Shown here piece by piece: positions 1-10,200 of a stretch of 11,454 nucleotides of DNA; positions within the stretch are counted from its first letter, which is position 1; each line of letters begins with the position of its first letter. The stretch is from Leucogyrophana mollusca. Lineage: Eukaryota; Basidiomycota; Agaricomycetes; Boletales. The notes under the pieces were generated by a model. The model saw only the letters and a program-made list of their open reading frames with translations. It made no database searches and was not told where the DNA came from. The position numbers and the translations under genes were made by a program. The stretch covers positions 1-11,454 of the forward strand of contig MU266845.1 in NCBI GenBank assembly GCA_021014945.1. The letters run 5' to 3'.

Positions 1-737
1 GCGGGAACGCCTTCGGAAAGCGCCGAGCGGCGGGAGCCATTGTGAAAAGATAACCCTAACGTGGGTTTACAGCGCGTCTGCATGCGGACGTTGAAAATCG
101 CAGTGGCACCCGCGCCACAGTACAAGCGTACGCACAAGCGCAAGCGTTAAGCGTCCTACTCTGAGCTCCCCTACTTATGATTTAGCCACACCGCGACTTT
201 TTTGCTGAGACACAAACTTGATAGACACTGGAATGATGTTGACTGTATTTCTGCTCCTTCCCCCCATCCGAACCATTACTTTAGATACACATGTTCTTTC
301 ACGATCTCGACGCATATAATTCAAGCGACTCAGAGGCCGCTGTACCAAAGTCATTGCGCCCGTTGCTTTGATGCAACTCGAACGACGCTCAGGAGCGAAC
401 ATAACAAGGGCATAGTTTCGATACAAAATGTATCTGCAGTAAACGTGGAAAAACTTGTATGCAAATAACTGAGAGCCTTGCGGGCAAGGCGACGGCCATA
501 AAGACGAGAATAGGGCGTGATGTATACGAAAACGGAGCTAATGCCCTCAGGCTCTCAAGTATTCAACCCGTCCTTCCTCAAGCCTTCCAACCTCTCAGTC
601 GCATGAATATCGATACACTGTATGATATGTCGTGATGCGCGTAAAGTCCGCAAAAGCGGGTGGTCGTAAAAATATGGCAGTAGCAGAATCGATCTGTGCT
701 GCTGAGCCGAGTCAGATGATTAAATTGTTCGGAGAGA
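1..737. other. Intergenic region, no gene recognised
   Basis: I see no convincing coding region, tRNA or repeat array here. Open frames on both strands are under 90 codons, overlap each other and have no recognisable protein motif. Small-scale features are an imperfect 16 bp palindrome at 75-90 centred on GCATGC, and three close copies of CAAGCG at about 123-146. A single CCCTAA unit near 52-59 resembles one fungal telomere repeat but is not repeated. The right end should contain the 3' UTR of the minus-strand gene that stops at 738. No canonical AATAAA signal for it is visible. Confidence 0.6.
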
Positions 738-1928
738 TCAACTCCCGATCACGGGGTAGGTAAGTGTCGATAACGGTGATTTTTTCCTGGCACGATTATC
801 GTGTGCAAACGTTGGGCTCGGTGACGAGTTGCTGCAACATCTAGATGCGCACGGAGATGGCTGGGCATCATCGACGTGCCGACGGGGCCGCCAACCTGGA
901 CGGGCGCGTATACTGCATCGATCGTTGTGCTGCAGAAACAGTGTCGCAACGAGCTGTGGTATGGATAGGATACGGGGGTGGTGGAGTATGAGAGAGGCGG
1001 ATGGGGTGGATGGTGTGGTCTCGGAAATAGCAGGAGGGTGTGTGGGGCCGAGAGACGGCTGTGGCGTCTCAGCATGGTCCACGGGCATCTCAGCGAGATC
1101 CAGAGAATCCGACGATGCGGTGGGGCGCAAATCAGACGATGACACTGGGACATCGTCCAACGACACAGGCGTGCAGCCTTGATCAAGCAAGCGCTGCCAA
1201 AGACGGCTCGCTAGGAGCATATCCTGAGCTTGCATTGTCTCGCTAGCCCAAGTGATACCATCCCCCTCCATATCGGGCCTGGAAGTGGACTGCTCACTGT
1301 CCTCCGCAGTGCGGATGCAGGCGATCAGACTCCGATGTACAGTTGCCTGGAACTGCAAGTCGGCGACTTGGCGCCGGCTTTTTCTTTGGCGTTTACGGGA
1401 CACGATGTCTCCGCCACTCTCTTTTGACTTGGATTTTGAGCGGCGTAGCCCCTTGGGCTGTGAAGTGCATGCCAGTGAACGCCGTTTCCGGAGACGGATC
1501 TGTGCGGACCACGGTGCGAGGTTGTCGCAGGAAGAAGTTGGGATATCACATGATAATGAAAGTAAGCAAATGTTGTCAGACGTCCCATCGCGCATGTCGA
1601 TGTCGGATGTCATCGGGAAGTCCAATGAGCAAGATGGAAACGGGATGTCGCTCTGCGAATGCGTCTGCACATCGGGGAGGTCCGAGGGAGACGGAAGGAG
1701 GGGCTGTGCGGGCGGTGGACAAGTCGCATTAGCGCTCGAAAGTGAGACGGTAGGTGGGGCCTTTCTGGGGCGGGAAAGCGATAAAAGAGGGTTGTGGTGC
1801 TTTGTCGAGTGACAATTACTGTCGAGGCGACGTGGCACGTTAGTGGAATCTGACAATGCAAGTCCTTTCCTTCCTGCCCACGACGTAGATGGTGCACACG
1901 TCAACGGTCGTCTTTGTGGCTGGTTCAT
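738..1928 (-). CDS. Hypothetical basic, Ser/Pro-rich protein, probably nuclear
   Basis: This is a single uninterrupted frame of 396 codons. The start at 1928 is the first Met of the frame and the stop is TGA at 740-738. I do not recognise a named domain. The composition is rich in Ser, Pro and Arg, suggesting largely disordered protein. Residues 145-187 are densely basic (RLRKRR at 145-150, RRSKSKSK at 162-169, RKRQRKSRR at 178-186), which looks like a bipartite nuclear localisation signal. Residues 188-250 are less biased and could form helices (a QAQDMLLASRLWQRLLDQG stretch at 233-251). A short hydrophobic motif at about 318-332 (RILSIPQLVATLFLQ) and an RKKSPLS motif near the C-terminus (381-387) look like conserved islands in a disordered protein. 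There is no signal peptide or membrane segment. The gene is divergent from the PKS, with 2.3 kb between the start codons. Length, composition and the absence of in-frame stops argue for a real gene; function is unknown. A role as a pathway regulator would be guesswork, since no Zn2Cys6, bZIP or other DNA-binding motif is visible. Confidence 0.6.
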   Translation of the reverse strand: MNQPQRRPLTCAPSTSWAGRKGLALSDSTNVPRRLDSNCHSTKHHNPLLSLSRPRKAPPTVSLSSANATCPPPAQPLLPSPSDLPDVQTHSQSDIPFPSCSLDFPMTSDIDMRDGTSDNICLLSLSCDIPTSSCDNLAPWSAQIRLRKRRSLACTSQPKGLRRSKSKSKESGGDIVSRKRQRKSRRQVADLQFQATVHRSLIACIRTAEDSEQSTSRPDMEGDGITWASETMQAQDMLLASRLWQRLLDQGCTPVSLDDVPVSSSDLRPTASSDSLDLAEMPVDHAETPQPSLGPTHPPAISETTPSTPSASLILHHPRILSIPQLVATLFLQHNDRCSIRARPGWRPRRHVDDAQPSPCASRCCSNSSPSPTFAHDNRARKKSPLSTLTYPVIGS

Positions 1929-2033
1929 CTTCGTCTGTTTGTCTTTGATCTTTTATCGATACAAGATCAGAATAAGTACTGTCGAAGCCAACGCCCAGCG
2001 TGGTGCACAGACGGTCAGGTTTCTTTCCTGCGG

Positions 2034-2111
2034 TGGGAGGAAGAAAGAAAGAAGACAGAAAGGTCAGCACGGTAAAGCGCTGAATGGCTCAAAGCCCCAG
2101 ACCTTATAAAT
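2034..2111 (-). promoter_or_regulatory. Candidate core promoter of the minus-strand gene
   Basis: Read on the minus strand, a TATA-like TTTATAAGG (2111-2103) is followed by a pyrimidine-rich tract (2062-2034, CT-rich on the minus strand). Transcription could start between them, leaving a 5' leader of roughly 110-150 nt before the start codon at 1928. TATA plus CT-rich start regions are common in fungal promoters. The TATA word is nearly palindromic and could also be read on the plus strand. This is inference from position only. Confidence 0.3.
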
Positions 2112-4125
2112 GAGGACAAGTTCGAATGCGGAGGTGAAAAGCGTGAAGGACCCGTTTTGCGGGGCGCGTGACCCGATAATATTCCGACAAACACATGTAA
2201 ACATGGACCCACGCGCCTATCACGTGTATGTGACATTACGCGACATCTACTATAGAATTGTCACGCCCTCGCAAAGTCTCCCTCTAGAGTCTGTACCCAG
2301 ACGGCTCCCGATTCTACGGAGACAAGCGTCTGCAGTATCAGCACGCCCTTTGTTTCATGTCTCGGAAGCCTGCACAAGGAGACTATTCACTGCAGATACC
2401 GATCAAACCTTGGACGAACTAGTTCCGCGGTTCGAGCCGACTTCACCGGGGAGACCATATCGTGGGCTGATGGTGCTTACAACGGCCTCAAGTACTGGCA
2501 TCGATGACATATTGGCAGACATAGAGGTACGCAGCCAGTACATGAAGACGCGCACGTTTGTTCAACACTCCCTTCAGCCAGTTGCTCCGCAGAGCGAGTC
2601 CCTCTGGATTTGACCCACTAGATGCTCTATTGCAAAGGACGCACTGCGGTTTTGAGCCTCGTGCACGGTGAGGCGGAAAAGGTTACAGGGGAGGATTCAA
2701 GCCGCAGTATGCCCCACACGGGCAAAGCAGCCAGTGTGCACCGAGAAAGGCGCTGTGATCCTTCCGGGATGCAGCACGTTCATTACCGCTCACAAGCGAC
2801 GGGAAATGATCGTAGATTGCCCTCAAGCGACTGGTTCCTTGCTTGCAGATCACCTCGTGGTTGAAATATTCGCACAAAGTATTTTGGTACTGTGCGAAAG
2901 GCCTGTGCATCAGTGAGAATGGGAGCTGGGAGTCTGACATCTCAGAAACCGACCGACTCAGAACTGGAGAATTTGTAGGATGGCACACTTACTGAACATG
3001 AGTCAGAGGAAATGTTCTCCATTGCACACTTTAGCTTCCGCGCCAGAAAAGATACGTACCTGTAACCCGGCAGAGGTTTCAAATTGAATTCGTCCGACCC
3101 ACGAGCCTCTGGTCAGGGAGTTGATTGATATGTATTCTATCGGCCTATCAGCCTGATATCTTCCTGGTTCGCTCCTGGGTAATCGCTGCTGCAATGTTAT
3201 TCTTAGGTGGACCAAATCAATCTTGCCGGCGTCTGGATTAAACATAGTAAGCGCGACAGCTGGTTCACAGACAAGCCGCGCTCACCTGAAACAAGCACAA
3301 TCTCCGAGTTGATTGTAATTCGTCTAAGGCTCATTCTGGCCAAATTCACAAAGTCCAACAACACTGGTTGGGAGGACCAAGTGGGAGGAGGACAAGGGCT
3401 GCTCCGGTGGCTGTACGAGCAGTTGCCGGCACCGCGTTTCAGCCATCAATCAATTTTGTCGATCACGAGTGCCACAAGGCACACCTTTTCTTTCCCTTGC
3501 TGGCACCAACTATCAAAGCGCTTGAAGCGTAACCAGCCATAGACCATCTTGACACAACATCAGTCTGCTTGTGCCAGATCGTCTGTCTCGCGGGCTATAC
3601 AGGAAAGCCAGCCCAATGCGATGCAAGTTTATGGGAATTTCAACCAGTCTTTGAGCGGCGCCTTGCTTTCGAGTCTAATAATTGGTTGGTGCTGACGCAC
3701 GCGTTGCTGTGCGCTACGCTATGTTAACTCATCAAAACGGGATCAAAAGATCCGTTCGAGGCGCCCCTTGGCATACCAATTGCTCAGAGATAGATGAGGC
3801 GCCAAGTATCGCGATACGCTCACGCCTGGAAGGCAGGCAGTGCGTTCACCTAGGTACGTTCCTGGCGCTTTCCCCACATAATCCTCCCAAGCCTTCATAT
3901 CAGCAACACAGCAAAGGTGCTCTGTATTTGTCGGAACTCCAATTCCTGGACATACCGTGAACATGGCCAGGCCCAGCTGATGCGAGATCTTCCCGCCTTG
4001 GCGGTACGCGTGTTCGCGGTGTTATCGAGGCTTTATTAGCTCACCCCTTCAAACAGGAAATGATAGTTATCGTTCCGGGTTCCCAAACGCAGGGCCAGGT
4101 TCTGCCGGGTTACATCTTAAACACG

Positions 4126-4169
4126 ACTCGCCCTTTGCTGTCGCTTTCCCCTCGTTCTGTCTACCCACT
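4126..4169 (+). promoter_or_regulatory. CT-rich tract, candidate core promoter of the PKS gene
   Basis: A pyrimidine-rich stretch lies about 70-115 bp upstream of the PKS start codon. Such tracts often precede transcription start sites in filamentous fungi. No canonical TATAAA is seen at the expected distance upstream; the nearest AT-rich word is CTTAAA at about 4116. No binding site of a known pathway regulator can be named. Confidence 0.3.
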
Positions 4170-4239
4170 ACTGAAATCGTAACCGCGTCCGTCACCAGTC
4201 TATCGAGAGAGACCGTTTAGCTGAAGAGCGAGGACAACT

Positions 4240-7200
4240 ATGTCCGCAGAAGTCCCAGTAGCCATCATCGGCATTGGCTGCAAGTTCCCCGGAGGATCTG
4301 ACAACAAGGAGTTATATTATGAATTTTTGAGGAACAAGGTAAGCCGCATCCATTTCGCGAGTCTTCTTTCATATCCCGATCGGCGTCCCACACGCACAGG
4401 GTGATGGGATGGTCGAACCCCCGCCTGACCGCTGGATTCACGCGGAGTGGTATGGTGCGCCCCGATCCACTTTTTGTTCAAACGTTCGGGTGCTAATCAT
4501 CCGAGGTAAACGTAGGTGGGAAAGATGAGCCTGGAAAATACCACTGCACCAAAGCCGGGTTCATCTCTGGTATCGACCAATTCGATCATCTTGAATTCGG
4601 AATATCCGCGAAAGAAGCTGCTCACTTCGATCCCGCGATCCGTCTCACTCTGGAGGCAGCACATGCTGTTCGTCATTCTCTTCCTTGTTTTTTTTATGTT
4701 TGAAACTGATGCTACGTAACTCTTAACAGGCGTTGCAAGATTCGGGTATCGACTACCGAGGCTCGAACACGGGTGTTTTCTTCGGTAATTTACTGACTAC
4801 TGCAGATGAACTCGACGATGATAGGTACGAAATCAACAACTACAATGGTGTCGGAAGATGCGTATCCATTCGCGCCAATCGAATCTCTTTCACGTTCGAT
4901 CTTCGCGGGCCATCGTTGACGGTTGACACGGGTTAGTGTTCTTAGCGTTCAAATTTCGAAGGAGTTGGCGATATCTAACTCAAGTGACTTCACACAGCAT
5001 GCTCTGCATCCGCGACCGCCATGCATCTCGCTTTGAGTTCGATCAAGCTTGGTGAAGTGGATCAGGCTTTAGTAGTGGGTGAGTCGGGAAGATATAGGAG
5101 TCTTCGCGTTGCGGAAAACTCATTCCAACGGACGTTTTCTAGGTGCTAACACTATCATCAATCCGGAGCACACAGTTTCTTTCTCGAAACTCGGGGTTCT
5201 CTCGCCCACAGGCTCTTCCAAGTCCTTTGACGCTTCCGCTGACGGCTATGCGAGGTAATCGACTCTCACTACCCTTCTTTACTCACCTAACACTGACCAC
5301 TTGACTGGTAGAGCGGAAGGTATTGCTGCAGTCCTTATTAAACGCCTCGATCGCGCAGTCGATGATGGAGACGCGATATACTCTGTGCTCACCGGAAGCG
5401 CAATCAATGCAAATGGAAAGGGAAAGAGTCTGACGATGCCTGAGGGAGATATGCAGGCAGAAACGATCAGGGATGCGTATGCTAATGCGAAGCGGGATCC
5501 GGCAGAGGCATTCTACGTCGAGTTGCACGCTACTGGTGCGTCGTGTTGTTTGGGACGGAGTCGGCTTTCTGACCGAATATCTTTGGTTCCCTATAGGCAC
5601 GAAAGTCGGTGATCCTATTGAGACGAACGCGGCTGGGAAGGTGTTCTCGAAGGGCCGGTCTGACACGAAGGCTCTCAGGTGTGTTGCGTTCACTTCCCTT
5701 GGCTTAGGTCCCTGATCATTCGATCTCTTATCCCAGAGTTGGAAGCGTGAAATCCAATATCGGCCACGCAGAAGGGTGTAGTTTCCTCGCGAGCTTAGTC
5801 AAAGTCTCTTTGATGCTGCATCATAAGGAGATCATCCCAAACATCCGGTTCACGAAAGCTAACCCGAAGATCGATTTCGTGAGCTTGAAGATGAAAGTGC
5901 AAACCGAGGCACGTACACTGCCGCGTTGTATACTGAAGCAGCTGACACATGCTTGCAGCTGGAGAATATTACACCGGAAATGGCGGCGAAGGATGGCAAA
6001 TGGGTGACCTCGATTTCATCATATGGCGTCGGGGGATCGAACGCGCACGTCGTTATGGAGACATTTGAGACCGTATCCAACGTTTCTCAACCTACACCCA
6101 CAGACATAGTGTCATCGGAGAAAAAGCCTTTGTACCTCTTCTCCATCGGTTCCCTTACTGAAACGGCTCTTGGTCGCTGGAAAGAGTCCCTTATCAAGGC
6201 TTACGACGGCGTTACCGATGACCGAACACTCCGTTCACTCGCACGAGATCTCGCAAGACAAGCACGCGCATACCCGGCTCGCAGTTTCGCGATAGCTTCG
6301 GCGCTTACGCCAGACACGAAATTTTCAAAACCCTTACTTACGAACAGCAATGCAAGCCCTAAACTTTGCCTTGTGTTCTCTGGGCAGGGTCCTCAACACA
6401 TCTTTATGGGTCGCCAGCTTGCAGAGAGCTACCCCGCATTCTTGGATGCTATCAAGGAGAACGACAACATCCTTGTGGAGAAATACGGCCAGGAGTCTAT
6501 GCTCGAGCGCACGGGACTTTTCGTTCCGGGTGTAGAATGCAAACTCGCCTCAAGTGGCATCTGGCCTGTAAGTGAGGTTGTCCTATCTCTCGTCTTCGTG
6601 CAAGTCGCGTTGGTCGACCTGATACGGAGTCTTGGTATCCGGTACGACATAGTTGTCGGTCACAGGTAGGTGTCGTAGCTCTGCGAGCTTGTGTATCGCC
6701 AGCTCACATGTTTGCATCAGTATTGGTGAAATCGCCATGGGTTACGCATCGGGTCATTACGACAGGGAGATGGCTGTAGGGATCGCTGTCGCTCGTGCGG
6801 CTGCGATGACCCAGGCAGAGGGTAATGGCGCGATGGTCGCTCTCGGCGTTGGTGTTCAGAAGGCAAAGACCATGATTCGCAAGGTCCTGTCCAAGGCTAA
6901 AGCTACAAGCGGCCTCTGGATCGCAGGTATTAACTCCCCGTCAGCAGTCACGGTCGCCGGGACGCACGAGCTTATTGATGCCATGGTCGAACTCGCGGCT
7001 GACCCGGAGGCCAAGGTTTTCGCCGCTAAGCTTCGTGTTGGGTGTGCTTTCCACACTCCTTTGATGGAGCCACAGGAAGAGCTCTTCAAGACCCGGATCA
7101 AGCAAACTCCTCTTACTCAGGGCACGCACACGCCTATTGCTCGCGTCATGTCCACAACTGACGGCAAGTGGTTGGATCGGGATCTCGATATCAACTATTG

Positions 7201-10200
7201 CTGGGACAATATCCGTCGCCCTGTTCTCTTTGGCACTGCAATGAACAAGATTCTCAACGACTACGGCGCGGAAGGTATCATCTTCCTTGAGATCGCACCT
7301 CACCCGGTCTTGAAGGCCTACATCGAGCAGTGTGGAGGTGAACCTGTCTCTCTTGTCCGTCGCCCCAACCCGAAGGTCCCTGCGCAGAACACTGGTGAAC
7401 ACTATCAGTTCCTGGAAGGGATTGGGAGTCTCCTGGCCTCCGGCTTCAAGAACATTGATTATAATAAACTCTGTGCGTCTCCGAGTGGTCAGGTGTCCTT
7501 CTCGAAGGCCAAACTGCCTGAATACCCGTATAACAAATCCCATTGCTGGGCCGAGTCGTCCAGCGAGCGCTCTCGCAGACTCCGCAAGAAACCTCGCCCT
7601 CTTGCACCATCGCATTTCCGAATCAACGCCGATAGCCATCCCGACCTGACTGGGCACATCGTCTTCGATGCCGTCCTGTTCCCGGCCTCTGGGTACGTCA
7701 CAATTTTGGACCCGCGTTCCGCGCTAATTTACGGGTCACAGATATGTCGAGAGTATCTTAGAGAATGGTGCCATGGTTGCTACCAATGTTGCTATTCATA
7801 AGCCTCTTGTCCTCAACGCGTCTGGTGCCCTTCCAGGGCATGCTGGTTGTGTCATCGATGGTGACAAATGGCAGTTTAGAGCGTCTACGAACAATGAGTT
7901 CAACAACGGTGACATCATTCTCGACTCAGTCTACGCCAGTGGTTCGTTCTCCGGTGTTAACCCTGCCTACGACGAGGACGCTCCTCGCATGTTCGATATC
8001 GAGTCTAGGCTTTCGCGTTCACGGGGTTCGGTCACCGGCGACGAGTTTTACGACGCGATTCCCGGTGCTTATCGTTATCAAGACCATTTCAAAAACTATC
8101 TCAAAGTCGTCCACGAGATCGACGACGAGAGTAGTTGGGGCGGCAAGGCCTACCTCACGCGACTTGAGGTGCCTGAGGGAACCCCAGACGTCTTCGGCAA
8201 TGGATATGTCATTCACCCCGGTATTCTCGATAGCATCACACAGTGCGGTTTGGCAATGTTCATCAACATGGACACCAAACTGTTCGACTTCAACGGCGTC
8301 TTTCTCCCTGTGAAGATCGATGCTCTTCGTCGCTGGGACAGTCGCGACGCGCCGGATCTCGATTCCGAGATCAAGAAAGGCATCTGGACCTACTTCACTG
8401 GTCGCACATGGGCACCGGGTGGTCCATTCAAATCGGACTACGTGATTGCTAACTCCGAAGGACGCGTCCTTTTCACGATTGAAGGTTTCGAGATAGCACG
8501 CGCGCCAGACGCAGAGCCCGTTCCTATCACGGACAGCAGCTTGGAGGAGCGATTGACCACTGTGTGGCAGTCCAAGTCGTTCCCCTCAAAACCTTCCAGC
8601 CTGGCCGCGGACGCTACTCTAACATCGGTCTTCAATGCACTCGCTCGTTCTGCGGGAGCTGCTGGACGCAAAGTCGTTAGAGTCGTGGACCTGTCCCCCA
8701 CTGCAGACATCGCCAAAGGCCTTGACTCGTCGCTGACGTCACTTCTCACCGACGCGCACGTCGTGACTGAGTATTTCTGTGCTGCTGCCACTCCCGAAGA
8801 CGCCGACGCAAAGACTTCGACCTTGACATACATCCATGCCAGATCTTTGGCGATTGAATCGTGGAAGCCGACGGACGATGTAAAAGATACGATGCTCGCG
8901 AGGTAGGCACGTCCAGAGCAGTTTCGTAACACACTCCTGACACCTTCTCTAGCTTCGACATCGCTCTCTACTCGGCTGATCTCTCAAATGCGCCTGTCAA
9001 CGTAGCCGATATTACGAACTTCCTGGTGTCTTCCGGCGTACTGGTGCTGAGCGTATCAGGTGTGTTGGTCGACTCTGCGCGACATACTTCGAACTCACCA
9101 TCCGCCCCAAAGATTCGAAATCCCACTCAGACAACGATGAAACAGAACAACTAACTATTGATGCATTGTTGGAGAAGCTTCGCGCAATTCCCGCTTCGGA
9201 TGTCCAAATTTCAAGGCAGGCGGATGGTTCGTCCATCGTAGTCGTTCGCATCACTCGGCCTATCCTCTCTGTCCCTGCTGGGCCATTCAAGAGCGTTGTG
9301 ATCTATCCGTTCGAGCACGGCAGAGAGGGAGAGCTTATCGAGATTGCAAAGAACATCTCTGCTGATGCGGAGTTCTGGATCACTGGCAACGACGACGCGG
9401 CGGGCATTGGGGCCTTGGGTATCGCATCTTGCATCATTGCCGAATCGCCCGAGTACACAGTACGATCCGTCCTATTCGAGGATCACTCTTTGAGTGAGGC
9501 AGCCCGCGAGAAGATTGTCCATGACCTGCGGCGCAACTCCCTGCTTCTTGAACAACACATGAAGATTTCGCAGAATGGTGACGTGTACGTTCGCAGGCTC
9601 GTACATGGCTCGGTCGAGGTCAAGGATGTTGCGATCCCCGCGGCTGGCTTCACTGGCGCGATCGGCGCTTCGTCTGTTGTTGCAGCTCATTTCCCTCCAA
9701 ACTTGGGAGAGACGGATGTCGAAGTCCATGTCAAGGCTTTGGGAACTGAGGGTGCATCGACAGCGCAATCAGCGATAACCTTCGTTGGCACTGCCCAGGC
9801 TCTTGGTTCTTCCGCCAAGGCTGTCGAGCTAGGAGCAGCAGTACGTTCCTTCTATCTTCAAATTTTCTGGTGCTAAGCTAGTATATAGGTTGTAGGTATC
9901 TCTGGTCAAACTCCCGCAGATGTTATTGTCGCAGCACAGAGTGCAATGGTGCCATTGCCCTCCAACGTCTCCGCCGAGGACGCTGCCGCACTTCCATCGG
10001 CGTTCCTCGCGGCCTGGATGGGACTGGTCGAGCGTGGTCAAATTAACCCATCTTCTGTCGTTCTTGTTCATGACGCGCTTACAGGTATTCATTCTCACCT
10101 TCATCTAATCATTACCATCCCTCACGGCAACGTCCAGCTGCTGGTTTCAGTGCTGTCCAACTTGTGCAGCGCTTTGGTGGAAAGATTTTCTGCACTGTTT

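Larger units (their letters stand above)
1929..4239. other. Divergent intergenic region, no gene recognised
   Basis: 2311 bp separate the start codons of the two divergent genes. The longest open frame inside is 167 codons (2110-2613, plus strand). It has no recognisable motif, starts inside a TATA-like word and has no partner exon that I can find. Other frames are shorter and overlap on opposite strands. A CACGTG E-box palindrome occurs at about 2221-2226. I see no tRNA, transposon end or tandem array. The middle part (about 2600-4000) may hold relic sequence too eroded to name. The ends probably carry the two promoters. Confidence 0.5.

Noticed and set aside
50..70. Telomere-like CCCTAA unit next to GGGTTTA
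   Set aside because: Only one unit, with no tandem repetition, so it cannot be called telomeric or interstitial telomere sequence.
829..1812. Several plus-strand frames of 65-186 codons opposite the minus-strand gene
   Set aside because: They lie within the longer minus-strand frame, have low-complexity composition and no motif; read as shadows of it.
2110..2613. 167-codon open frame on the plus strand
   Set aside because: No recognisable motif, no supporting splice partners, and its start overlaps a TATA-like word that better serves the minus-strand gene. A chance frame of this length is plausible in GC-balanced DNA.
3160..3185. T-loop-like GGTTCGCTCC suggesting a tRNA
   Set aside because: The flanking bases do not form a T-arm stem, and no A-box or acceptor stem is found upstream.
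3743..3964. Minus-strand 73-codon frame with a protein-like WEDYVGKAPGTYLG stretch
   Set aside because: Too short, no recognised family, and overlapped by a plus-strand frame of similar length. Kept only as a possible relic in the intergenic finding.
6941..7657. 238-codon minus-strand frame inside the AT/DH region
   Set aside because: It lies antisense to well-conserved PKS exons with clear catalytic motifs, so it is a shadow frame.
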